Assembly (NCBI RefSeq): GCF_904849725.1
Contig: NC_058519.1
Span: 106,380,881 to 106,444,880 of the forward strand
Direction of reading: 5' to 3'
DNA from: Hordeum vulgare subsp. vulgare
Lineage: Eukaryota > Streptophyta > Magnoliopsida > Poales > Poaceae
Length of the DNA: 64,000 nt
Both the position numbers and the translations under genes were made by a program. Under the pieces are notes generated by a model. It worked only from the letters and a program-made list of their open reading frames with translations. It had not been told where the DNA came from and searched no databases. Shown one piece after another: positions 1 through 10,180 of this stretch. How positions within the stretch are numbered: the stretch's first letter is position 1; each line of letters opens with the position of its first letter.

Positions 1-400
1 CTTTATGATATATCCATGGTTCACGCTCATGTATCGAGTGAGTAATAAAAAGCTGAAGCGCGTTAAAAACAACGATCCAATTGCTTGATTTGACACTAGG
101 GTGATCATGATTTATACCTTATGCTAGGAAGACCAAGCATGATAGGCTATATGATTTTGTACGGATAGCTTTATTTAGCATTGTTATTTTGAAAGGACAT
201 GACTGTTTGCTAGTAAACCTGGGTATGGATGCCTTTTTTTGTCAAATGATAGACTATTGCCTTGAATCACTTGTATCTTAATATTCATGCCATGATTAGA
301 TATATGATCAAGATCATGCTAGGTAGCATTCCACATTAAAAATTATCTTTTTTTATCATTTATCTACTCCAGGACGAGCAGGAATTAAGCTTGGGGATGG
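1..400 (+). mobile_element. 3' internal end of an Athila-clade Gypsy element, with polypurine tract
   Basis: No coding frame is visible. The stretch reads as the AT-rich 3' untranslated end of a Sabrina/WHAM-type Athila element. The diagnostic part is the end: a GGACGAGCAGGAATTAAGC segment followed by the purine-rich TTGGGGATGG (about 382-400), directly abutting the TG of an LTR at 401. That arrangement is the usual plus-strand primer site of this family. The rest of the element lies beyond the left edge. The family name is from memory of the LTR start, not a search. Confidence 0.75.
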
Positions 401-1479
401 TGATACATCTCCGTCGTATCTATAATTTTTGGTTGTTCCATGTCAATATTATACAACTTTCACATATTTTTGGCAACAATTTATATGATTTATTGGACTA
501 ACATATTGATCCAGTGCCAAGTGCGAGTTCCTGTTTGTCACATGTTTTTTGTGTTTATCGAAATATCCATATCAAATGAAGTCCATACGCGATAAAAATT
601 TACAAATAATTATTTTGGAATATATGTGATTTTTGGGAGGTGGAACCAAGGAAAACGGAGGCCCATGACCTCCACTTGACACCAGGGTGCGCCTGGGACC
701 CCTGGCGCGGGGTGGTGTCGAGTGGGCACCCCTTAAGTCAGTTGTGGCTCTCCTTGGAGAACAAGAAACCTAATTTATGGATAAATATCCCCTGAAAATT
801 TTAGCCCGGTCGGAGTTACGGATCTCCAGGAATTTAATAAACAGTGAAGGGCGAGAAAACAAGAATGTGAAACAAAAGAGAACAGAGTGGGAGATCCAAT
901 CTTGGAAGGGCTCCTGCCCCTCCGCCGCCATTGAGGCGATGGGCGATAGGAGGAACTCTTCTCCCATCTAGGGGGAGTCCAAGGAAGAAGAAGAAGGAGC
1001 GGGCTCTGCCCCCTCTCTCATGGTGGCGCCGGAGTGCCGCCGGGGCAAGGAGCATGATGGTAATCTACAACAACAATCTTGCCACCTTCAATTCCAATCT
1101 CTCCCCCTCTATGCAGCGGTATAACACATATTTTCACAATGTAACTCTGTACTTAAACATGATGCCCAATGCTACATACTATTTCGCAATGATATATGGT
1201 TATCCTATGATGTTTGAGTATATCCGTTTTGTCCTACGGGTTAATTGTGAGATGGTGTTTTTGATATGGGTTGTGTATTGATAAGGTGCTTTTAGTGATG
1301 CACACACATGAAGGATACACGCTGAAGGGTTTGCAATATATTCATGATTCACTTATAGTGGTTGGCGAGAGTGAAAGAAACTTACATCCGAGTAAGGGAG
1401 TTGTGCCTGTATGGGAGTAAAGAGGACTGTATGTTTAACGCTATGGTTGGGCTTACCTTAATGATTTCCAGTAGTTGGG
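401..1479 (+). repeat. Athila-type 3' LTR, left part
   Basis: The LTR begins TGATACATCTCC, as in Sabrina/WHAM-type wheat LTRs. It is interrupted after the TTGGG at 1475-1479 by the Tekay-like solo LTR and resumes at 16,921, ending GGTTATCA at 17,299. Removing the insertion and one TSD copy leaves about 1.45 kb. Short open frames inside it (for example 931-1281) have no recognisable domain and are taken as chance. Confidence 0.8.
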
Positions 1480-2413
1480 TGTAACATCCCAAATTTTGGA
1501 ATGTTAATATAATTATTAGATTGATTGTTTGTTTGTTTGAGTGATTGAAACTTGAGTGAAGTTTGAAATTTTTCAAAACTTTTGAATGAGAGGGAATAAA
1601 ATGATTTTCCCCTTTTTCCTGTAAATTCAAATTCATCCATTTAAAATCAATGATGAGAACATAGCATGACTTCTTCAACTATAAAGAATTTGAATCAAGG
1701 TGGCATTGAAATTCCTGTCGATTTTTCTTTGCATTTTGTTTGTTCCTTAGTCACGGAATGTCGGGAACCATATCTTGTCAAGCAAGAAAAAGAGAGGAGA
1801 AAACATGACCCTCCAAACCCGGGGATATTCTTTGAAATATTTGAGCCATGACACCCAAGATTTATTTGAGTAATTATTTGCAAAAAGAAATAAAGCATTT
1901 AGGGGATTTACTGAAAAACATTTTTTTTTGTTTTTATTTTGGCCGTGGAAAAATGTCCATCATTTATATTTTATTTTTCTGATAATTTTAGTATATAGAA
2001 ATTCTATATTCCGAATTTATTTGGTTTCCTTTTTTATCATTTACTTTCCGGTTTTTGCAAATAGGAAAGAGATATTTTTTAATTGGAAATAGATCGGTGG
2101 CCCATTAACACTCTCCAAATCTGGCCCGACAGGATCATCTTCCTCCTCACGTTCTCCTACCTCACGTCGCAGGAAACTTCCATAGCCATGGTGAGAGGAA
2201 TCTCCACCTTCCCGATCTCCTTGCTCCTTCCTTCTGCGAGCACCCCGAGCCCCTATAAATACTCCCCTCAACCTCCTCTCCCCATTTTCCCCGTAGCCCA
2301 GCCCCTCTCCTCGTTGGAACGCAGCCCCCACCTCGCCGAAGTTCGCCTCCAACAGGAACTCGCCGGAGCTCTTGCTGCTCCCTCCCGTCGCCCCCACGCC
2401 CCGCCGGCACCAC
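1480..2413 (+). repeat. Tekay/Del-like solo LTR, left part
   Basis: The LTR starts TGTAACATCCC and is preceded by TSD TTGGG (1475-1479). It is colinear with the complete LTR at 22,879-26,168. A TATA box (CCTATAAAT, about 2253-2260) marks the LTR promoter. The Tat element inserted about 155 bp downstream, duplicating ACCAC (2409-2413). No internal domain follows the right half, only the TTGGG duplication, so this is a solo LTR of about 3.16 kb once the nested element is removed. Confidence 0.88.
2253..2260 (+). promoter_or_regulatory. TATA box of the Tekay-like solo LTR
   Basis: CTATAAAT lies about 775 bp into the LTR. The same box is present in the other full LTR copy at 23,653-23,660. The Tat insertion lies just downstream, so any transcript from this promoter would run into the Tat 5' LTR in sense orientation. 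Confidence 0.6.
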
Positions 2414-2970
2414 TGATGGGGTCATAGTCCTAGGGTAGGGTCATAGGCCTGCCCTACACGTCCCTATCCAAGGACTACCCCACACAAAGGACAGGGCCCT
2501 AGGTCTGTTCTGACTGAATTAAGGAGTCCCGATCATCCAGTCGGCAACAGGCCATGAACCATCCAGTCGGAGACTAGCATTCGGAGGGCATCAAGCTAAC
2601 CGACTGGATACACTCGGTACGTCGTAACCTCTCTGGAGGGAAACTGCCGTACGTTTCCGGGTGCATTTATTAGCATTTAGAGCATACGTTACCTGTAACG
2701 TACGCATTCAATCGCCACTACTCCACCCTTGAATCAGAACCATTGTGGAGGGCCGCGCACTCTATATAAGCCGCCCTCCCCCACTGGTAAAAGGGTTAGC
2801 AAATCATTGTACTCCATATTACACTCGGTAACAAGCTCCGAGAGCACTGAGACGTAGGGCTGTTACCTCCACTGTAGAGGGGCCTGAACTCATACAACCT
2901 CGCCGTAGCTAGGACTCTGCCCATCTCATTCGTACCCTACACATCTACTGTCAGGCTTATACCCACGACA
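2414..2970 (+). repeat. 5' LTR of the Tat element
   Basis: The LTR runs TGATGGGG to CCCACGACA, 557 bp, the same length as the 3' copy. It contains a TATA box (TATATAAG) at about 2763-2770, about 208 bp before the LTR end, giving a short R-U5. The word CACTCGG, abundant through this element, also occurs here. Confidence 0.95.
2762..2770 (+). promoter_or_regulatory. TATA box of the Tat 5' LTR
   Basis: CTATATAAG lies in a GC-rich context, expected to drive gag-pol transcription starting around 2795. The same box occurs in the 3' LTR at about 14,482-14,490. Confidence 0.75.
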
Positions 2971-2971
2971 G

Positions 2972-2989
2972 TTGGCGCCCACCGTGGGG
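2972..2989 (+). promoter_or_regulatory. Primer binding site of the Tat element
   Basis: TTGGCGCCCACCGTGGGG lies one base after the 5' LTR end. This TGGCGCC-type site is common in grass Gypsy elements and differs from the initiator-Met site used by the neighbouring Tekay-like element. The complementary tRNA was not determined. Confidence 0.75.
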
Positions 2990-3037
2990 CAGGCGTCTAA
3001 GCGACTTCGGGCGAGTTTGCGACTACCTCTTTTCGTC

Positions 3038-4970
3038 ATGCCGACTGGTGAAGATTCGAGCATGGGTCACCAGATCCTCTTCGGTGCTCTCTCCTTCATC
3101 TTCGACGATTCGGCGTGGCTTCGGGAGGCTCCTCTCGACGTCGAGGCGCTTCCCCGTCGCGGGGCCACGCACTTCCGTGCCGGCGCTCGCGGCGTTCTTC
3201 TTCTTCAACAATCGACTCCATTGTCGGTTTGCACCTCCGTCGTGCGCCGCACCAAGCGGTCCCGCAGTCCGCGTCTCCAACGTTGGGTGCAGCATGCCCG
3301 AGCGCGTCAGGTCGCGTCCTCTCAAGTGGCGGTTTTGGAGTCAGTTGTGGTAGCCCCACGCTCCCAGTGCTCGGGCTCGGTTCCGACTGAGCTCCCTTCC
3401 GAGTACGCGGGTCGCGGGCCTGCAGCAGAAGTACATATGGCCAACACCCATGAAGATTCCCGTCAAACCGACCGGGGTGAGCGCGAAGTTGGTGAAGCAT
3501 CCGGTGCACGCCGTCCTCGTCGTCGTTCTGCCAGTCGGCACACTCGACGAAGCAACATAGAGTTGTTCCGCACACCTCTCCTCAACTTGGCTGCGGCTGC
3601 CCAGATCGCCGATTCCCTCCAGCCGACTGATTCAGAGGCAGGGAGGGGAATCGAGCAGATCCGAGCTCTATTGCGCACGACACAGCAGCAGAATTCGGCA
3701 GTCTCCCAGTCACACAATCGGATCTACAATAGTTCCGTCCATGCAAACACGCATCGATCGGTTCACAGCCCTGGTTCCCATCAACACCACAGGGGAGGCA
3801 GCCGTTCCGTGATCCGTGAAGATTGCCGCCGCTCACGCACCCCTCCGCAAAGGGACGCTTGGAAAGAAGGGAACGCACGGCTCTTATCTGGTTCGAATCC
3901 AGTTCGGGGTGGGCCTTACGGGTCCCGACATCATGATGATCGGCGTTCAGTCAGCGACACTTACGACCCAAGACACGACGCAAGAGGGCGAATCGCCCAA
4001 CGAAGAGTCGACAGGGGTCGAGCCCACCGTGATGGGCACAATATGGACCGTCCAAGTGGCAGTAGGTCCATCGTGTCCGGACCCGAGTGTTTTATTCGAG
4101 CCATCCGCTCGGCTGACATCCCGCCCAACTTCCGATTGGCAGCGGGAATCAGTAAATTTACGGGAGAATCCAAGCCTGAAACATGGCTAGACGACTACTG
4201 AGTGGCAGTCCAGATCGGAGGAGGGGACGACCATGTCGCCATGAAGCACCTCCCTCTGATGCTCGACGGCTCGGCTCGAGCTTGGCTTAACCAATTGGCC
4301 CCCTCAAGCATTTACAGTTGGGCAGATCTGGCCCGAGTGTTCATCAGGACCTTCGAAGGGACGTGCAAACGCCCTGCAGGCCTTGTGGAGCTTCAGCACT
4401 GCGTTCAGAAGCCGAATGAACCCTTGCACGACTTCATCCAGCGATGGACAACTCTCTACCACACGGTGGAGAACGTCACCGAGCATCAAGCAGTCTGCGC
4501 CTTCAAGGCAGGCGTGCGGTACAGAGAGCTATACTTGGAGTTCGATCAAACGGGCGACATCTCCATGAGTAAGATGATGGAGATAGCGGCTCGCTACGCA
4601 AATGGCGAAGAAGAGGACCGCATCCGGAGCGGCAAACACAAGACAGTCGGCGATGTCGACGGAGGTTAACACTCGGAAGCAGAAACAAAAAGTTCCTCCC
4701 ACACCGCAAGCAGAAGCTGCAGCTGTAACCAGCGCCAAGTTCAAGGGCAAAGGGAAAGCGCAGTTTACCCCCAAGAAGAAGCCTTTCAACAATCCCATCC
4801 TGGACCAGCCTTGTCCAGTTCACACGAAGATGGACGAGGAAGGCAACCCCATATACGCGAAGCACACCACTCGGCAGTGCCGTCTCCTGATCCAGGGGTT
4901 TAGCGAAGGGCAACCGAGTGAAAAGAATCCTGAACAAGATGAGGAAGATAAGGAGGATCCGTTCCCCTAA
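3038..4970 (+). pseudogene. gag: Tat-element gag (broken by two stops and a frameshift)
   Basis: The first ATG after the primer site is at 3038. The N-terminal part is basic and low-complexity (many Arg and Ser, to about 4060). The core from about 4080 has the plant retrotransposon gag signature (LDGSARAWLNQL, then FIRTFEGTC and HDFIQRWTTL). The frame is cut by TGA at 4199-4201, between WLDDY and VAVQIGG, consistent with CGA to TGA. One extra T at 4666/4667 produces TAA and shifts the frame. The downstream Lys-rich segment has one CxxH-like stretch (HTTRQCRLL) and ends at TAA 4968-4970. Capsid function in particle assembly is known for the family. No intact product is possible here without suppression. 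Confidence 0.88.
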
Positions 4971-4985
4971 GTCCATGCAACCCTC

Positions 4986-5771
4986 ATGATTTTTGCTGAC
5001 GTCGAAACCAAGAGTCGTCTGAAACTGGTGAACAGAGAAGTCAACATGGCCGTTCCGACTGCCCCCAAGTTTCTTAAATGGTCTCAGACTGCGATCACCT
5101 TTGACCAATCGGATCATCCAGTGCATGTCCCCACCCCAGGAAGACAGGCTCTGGTCGTCGACCCGGTGGTGGAAGGAGTCCGACTGCGCAAACTCCTCAT
5201 GGACGGCGGTAGCGAACTGAACATCATGTACGCTGACACTCTCAAGGGAATGAGCATTCCGATGTCCAGACTCAGCGAGAGCAGTATGCAATTCCACGGA
5301 TTCGTCCCTGGACGGAAGGCCAAGTCACTCGGCCAAATCGCGTTGGACGTCATCTTCGGCTCCAACAAAAACTTTCGAAAGGAAAAGCTTACATTTGAGG
5401 TGGTGGATTTTCAGAGCGCTTACCACGCAATTTTGGGCCGCCCGGCGTACATGAGCTTCATGGCACGTCCATGCTATGTATACTTGAAGTTGAAGATGCC
5501 GGGCCCAAAAGGCGTTATCACCATCACGGGCAACCGCCAGCGAGCCGAGCAATGTCTGCAGGAGGGATCAAGAATCGCCGACAAGCAGATGGCTGTACTC
5601 GAGCTCGACGAATACAAGAAGACAGTCGACCCTGCCGACCTGATGCGCTCGAAGAAACCAGCTTCTGAGTCCGCGTTTCAGTCGGCGGGGGAGACGAAGA
5701 AGATCAACATCCACCCGACGGACGACTCTGCTGCCCCGACGAACATCTCCACCACCCTCGATCCTAAATAG
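4986..5771 (+). pseudogene. Tat-element pol: aspartic protease
   Basis: The frame continues from gag after the TAA at 4968-4970. The retropepsin-like active site reads LLMDGGSELNIMY (DGGS at 5202-5213). Tat-lineage proteases commonly carry DGG where retroviral enzymes have D(S/T)G, so this is probably not a mutation. The flap-to-C-terminal motif ILGRPAYMSF follows at about 5432-5461. The segment ends at TAG 5769-5771, a position where a CAG to TAG change would explain the stop, because the reading frame continues directly into RT. The protease would cleave the gag-pol polyprotein. Confidence 0.88.
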
Positions 5772-7049
5772 GAAGCCAAGCTCACCCAATTCCTCCGTGA
5801 GAACTGGGACATCTTCGCATGGAAACCGTCTGACATGCCGGGTGTACCTAGGGAGTTGGCTGAGCACCGACTGCATGTGGATCCCGCCGCTCGGCCTGTC
5901 CGAGAGCGCCTGCGCCGGTCCACCGCGCACAAGAGGAAAGCAATCGGAGAAGAGGTGGCCAAGCTGTTGGCCGCCAACTTCATTCGCGAGGTTCACCACT
6001 CCGAGTGGCTCGCCAATGTCGTCATGGTGCCCAAGAAGGACAAGTCACTCCGAATGTGCATTGACTTCAAGCATCTCAATAAGGTCTGCCCGAAAGACCA
6101 TTTTCCGCTCCCCCGCATAGATCAAATTGTCGATTCGACTACGGGTTGCGAGCGGTTGTCATTTCTTGATGCCTATTCGGGCTATCATCAGATCCGTCTG
6201 TATGGCCCCGATGAGTTAAAAATAGCCTTCATCACCCCGTTTGGGTGCTTCTGCTACATCACTATGCCTTTCGGTCTGAAGAATGCAGGAGCTACCTTTA
6301 TGCGCATGATCCAAAAATGTCTCCTTGACCAGATCGGTCGCAATGTGGAGGCATACATGGATGATATCGTAGTCAAGTCGCGCAAAGGTTCCGACCTGCT
6401 GACTGACTTGGCAGAAACATTCGCCAACCTTCGTAGGTACGATATCAAGCTCAACCCAGCCAAGTGTTCATTCGGTGTTCCCAGCGGAAAGTTACTCGGT
6501 TTCTTCGTTTCCGAACGAGGGATCGATGTTAACCCCGAAAAGATCGGGACCATCGTCCGAATGGAGAGGCCGGTTAGAATACATGATGTTCAACGGCTCA
6601 CAGGTTGCCTAGCGGCTTTGAGCAGGTTCATCAGTCGACTCGGCGAAAAAGCACTTCCTCTGTACCGACTCATGAAGAAGTCAGATACCTTCGAGTGGAC
6701 AGACGAAGCCCAAGTCGCATTCGACAACCTCAAAGTCCTACTTTCCATCCAGCCGGTTCTTACTGCTCCGCTCAGTAAGGAGCCCCTTCTTCTGTATATC
6801 GCGGTTACAAACCAAGTCGTCAGTACTGTTCTTACAGTCGAGCGAGAAGAAGAAGGCAAAGCATACAAAGTCCAGCGGCTAGTGTACTACGTCTCCGAAG
6901 TCCTGACCCCTTCCAAGCAGAGGTATCCCCATTATCAGAAACTTATTTATGGGATCTATATGACTGCGAAGAAGGTGGCCCATTATTTCCAAGACCACTC
7001 GGTATCTGTCGTTTTTGATGCTCCGTTGTCGGAAATTCTCCACAATTGA
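5772..7049 (+). pseudogene. Tat-element pol: reverse transcriptase and RNase H
   Basis: This is the same frame as the protease segment after the TAG. RT motifs in order: MCIDFKHLNKVCPKDHFPLP (about 6054-6113), LSFLDAYSGYHQI, MPFGLKNAGATF, and the catalytic YMDD at 6354-6365. The connection and first RNase H-like region follow (to about 7030), with the plant-type SKEPLLLYIAV motif. The frame ends at TGA 7047-7049 before GACGCGTCAGGCCGAGTGGC. A CGA to TGA change explains it, since the frame resumes immediately. Function: copies element RNA into cDNA in cytoplasmic particles. Confidence 0.92.
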
Positions 7050-8984
7050 GACGCGTCAGGCCGAGTGGCGAAGTGGGCAATGGAGATGTTGTACTGTGAC
7101 ATCAAGTTCGAGGCCAAGAAAGCTATTAAGTCTCAAGCCCTGGCTGACTTTATAGCAGAGTGGGTAGAACAACAGCAACCGACCCACATCTACTCGGCTC
7201 ATTGGACAATGTTCTTCGATGGGTCTAAGATGTTGAATGGATCCGGCGCTGGCGTTGTGATCATATCACCAAAGGGTGACAAGCTCAAGTACGTGCTTCA
7301 GATACACTTTGATTCCTCCAACAATGAGGCGGAGTATGAAGCCCTCCTCTACGGATTGCGCATGGCCATCTCACTCGGCATCCGTCGCCTGATGGTCTAC
7401 GGCGATTCGGATTTGGTGGTCAATCAATTGATGAAAGAGTGGGACGTAAGGAACCCCACCATGAGAACATACTGCAATGCAGTGAGGAAGCTGGAGAAGA
7501 AGTTTGAAGGTTTAGAGCTCCATCATGTTCCGAGACTGAAGAACCAAGCAGCTGACGAGTTGGCAAAACTCGGATCCACTCGGAGACCAGTCCCGAGTGA
7601 TGTCTGCCTCGAACACCTTCATCTTCCCTTAGTCAAAGAAGATACCTTCACAGAAGAACCGGTACAACCCAAGAGTGCAACAGATCCGACTGAAGTCGAT
7701 GTACCTACTGTGGTTGATCTGATCACAGAGATTCTGGCCGTCATTCCCGACTGGACTGTGCCGATCATCGCATATATCCTGAGGCAAGCACTTCCAGAAG
7801 ACGAGGTCCAAGCCAGAAAAATAGTTCGCAGGTCGAAGGCATTCACTGTCATTGATGGTCAATTGTACAAGGAGATTGTTTCAGGCGTTCTTCAGTGTTG
7901 CATTTCCCCAGAGGAAGGGCAGTTGATCCTAGAGGATATTCACTCGGGAACCTGCGGCCATCACGCTTCTTCAAGAGGAATTGTCGCCAAGGCATTCAGA
8001 GCCGGTTTCTTTTGGCTGCAGGCAAACGAGATGGCTAAAGATATGGTTGACCGATGTGAAGACTATCAGTTCTACTCCAACAAGTCCCACAAGCCAGCAT
8101 CTGCATTAAAGACGATCCCGCTTGTGTGGCCATTTGCAGTTTGGGGATTAGATACAGTCGGACCATTCAAGACAGGCCAAGGAGGCTACACACATCTGTT
8201 GGTGGCAGTCGACAAGTTTACGAAATGGATAGAAGCCAAGCCCATCAAGAAACTCGATGCCTCAACAGCTGTCAAGTTTGTCAGGGACATCATTTCCAGA
8301 TTCGGGGTACCTCACAGCATAATCACCGACAACGGGACGAACTTCGACTCGGACAGATTCAAGGGCTTTTATGCGAGTCAGGGCATCAGAGTGGATTTTG
8401 CTTCCGTAGCACATCCTCAATCTAACGGGCAAGCTGAGTGGGCGAATGGGCTTATTCTTCAAGGTTTGAAGCCCCGACTCCTGCGAGAGGTAGGACACGC
8501 TGCCGGTGCATGGGTCACCGAGTTACCTTCAGTGCTTTGGGGCCTCCGCACCACTCCGAACAGGTCAACGGGGCGATCATCGTTCTTCCTCGTTTATGGA
8601 GCAGAAGCGCTCCTTCCGAGTGACCTGCTTCACAATGCCCCACGAGTCGAACTCTTCTCCGAAGCCGAAGCAGAACAAGCAAGGCAAGATGGGGTCGATC
8701 TTCTAGAGGAGGAACGCGAGATGGCACTTACTCGCTCAACAATTTACCAGCAAGATCTGCGACGCTTTCATGCGCGTCACGTCAGGAGCCGCACATTCCA
8801 AGCAGGCGACTTAGTGCTCCGAGTGGACCAACAAAGACCCCACAAGTTGGCTCCGGCCTGGGAAGGCCCTTTCATCATCTCCAAGGTGCTGAACAACGGA
8901 GCATACAGACTCTACAACATTCAGAGCGAGACAGATGAGCCACGCGCATGGAACGGAGATCTCCTCAAGCACTTTTATACGTGA
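7050..8984 (+). pseudogene. Tat-element pol: archaeal-type RNase H and integrase
   Basis: This is the same frame after the TGA at 7047-7049. The first domain is a second, archaeal-like RNase H: FFDGS (Asp at 7218-7220), NNEAEYEALLYG, GDSDLVVNQ and NQAADELA supply the D-E-D-D set. Then comes integrase: an HHCC-type zinc domain (HSGTCGHH), whose final CxxC reads CEDY (8055-8066), so one zinc-ligand Cys is replaced by Tyr. The catalytic core has Asp at 8151-8153, Asp at 8328-8330 and Glu at 8436-8438, a D58D35E spacing. The C-terminal part ends with a GPFIISKVLNNGAYRL segment and a natural stop at 8982-8984. The core is intact, but the Cys loss and upstream stops make it non-functional. Confidence 0.92.
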
Positions 8985-9100
8985 TCGTCGACTGAAGCAG
9001 TGTAAAGAACAAGTTGTGACAAAATAATATATACAGCAGGTTCAGTTTTTTGCAGATACAGAGTCCTCCACGGTCGCAGACTCCGGTCACACACAAAAAA
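8985..9100. other. Short spacer between integrase and repeat array
   Basis: No coding capacity is visible. The segment includes an A run (CACACAAAAAAAAC) just before the first repeat. It could hold the gag-pol transcript end, but no clear polyadenylation signal was identified. Confidence 0.4.
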
Positions 9101-10010
9101 AACTTAGCTGCGATCCCGAATCGCCTAAGTACTAACTTCCTCCGAGTGTGCACTACACGTCGCACTCGGGGACTTAGCTGTGATCAAGAATCACCTAAGT
9201 AATATATTCCTACGAGTGTGCACTACACGTCGCACTCGGGGACTTAGCTGTGATCAAGAATCACCTAAGTAATATCTTCCTACGAGTGTGCACTACACGT
9301 CGCACTCGGGGACTTAGCTGTGATCAAGAATCACCTAAGTACTAACTTCCTACGAGTGTGCACTACACGTCACACTCAGGGACTTAGCTGTGATCAAGAA
9401 TCACCTAAGTACTAACTTCCTACGAGTGTGCACTACACGTCGCACTCGGGGACTTAGCTGTGATCAAGAATCACCTAAGTAATATCTTCCTACGAGTGTG
9501 CACTACACGTCGCACTCGGGGACTTAGCGGTGATCAAGAATCACCTAAGTAATATCTTCCTACGAGTGTGCACTACACGTCGAACTCGGGGACTTAGCTG
9601 TGATCAAGAATCACCTAAGTAATATCTTCCTATGAGTGTGCACTACACGTCGCACTCGGGGACTTAGCTGTGATCAAGAATCACCTAAGTAATATCTTCC
9701 TACGAGTGTGCACACCACGTCGCACTCGGGGACTTAGCTGTGATCAAGAATCACCTAAGTAATATTTTCCTACGAGTGTGCACTACACGTCGCACTCGGG
9801 GACTTAGCTGCGATCAAGAATCACCTAAGTACTAACTTCCTACGAGTGTGCACTACACGTCGCACTCGGAGACTTAACTGTGATCAAGAATCACCTAAGT
9901 AATATCTTCCTACGAGTGTGCACTACACGTCGCACTCGGAGACTTAGTTGTGATCAAGAATCACTTAAGTATTAATCTTCTCCGAGTATGCACTAAACGT
10001 CGCACTCGCA
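9101..10010. repeat. 13 tandem copies of a 70-bp hairpin-forming repeat
   Basis: Units start with ACTTAGCTG every 70 bp (9101, 9171, 9241 and so on to 9941), with few substitutions and no length change. Each unit holds two inverted repeats: CTTAG/GTGAT pairing with ATCAC/CTAAG around CAAGA, and CGAGTG pairing with CACTCG around a 12-base loop. The array sits between the end of gag-pol and the end of the antisense gene, so two transcription units converge on it. Tandem arrays in the 3' region of Tat elements are known for the lineage and can seed satellites. Confidence 0.95.
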
Positions 10011-10180
10011 ACAGCATTCAAACAAAAGACTAAATGCTTTCATTCAGATTCCACAAGTCTAGAAAGGATAGATAACTCGGTGCGGATCAAGCTTACCCAC
10101 ACCGATTTAAAAGTATCGCAGCCAACAGAAGTGGCAAGAGTACCTTACACATAGCCACTCAGCATACCGAGGATAAAGTT

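Noticed and set aside
2083..2427. Open frame in the solo LTR, with a longer counterpart at 23,483-23,914
   Set aside because: It spans the LTR TATA box and has no domain; its openness follows from GC-rich composition and shared ancestry of the two LTR copies.
7218..7560. Capture of a host RNase H gene by the Tat element
   Set aside because: A second, archaeal-type RNase H at this position is a known feature of the Tat lineage, so no new capture is needed.
9101..10010. Regular 70-bp repeats that could suggest a CRISPR-like array
   Set aside because: Units are fully tandem with no unique spacers, and the context is a plant retrotransposon.
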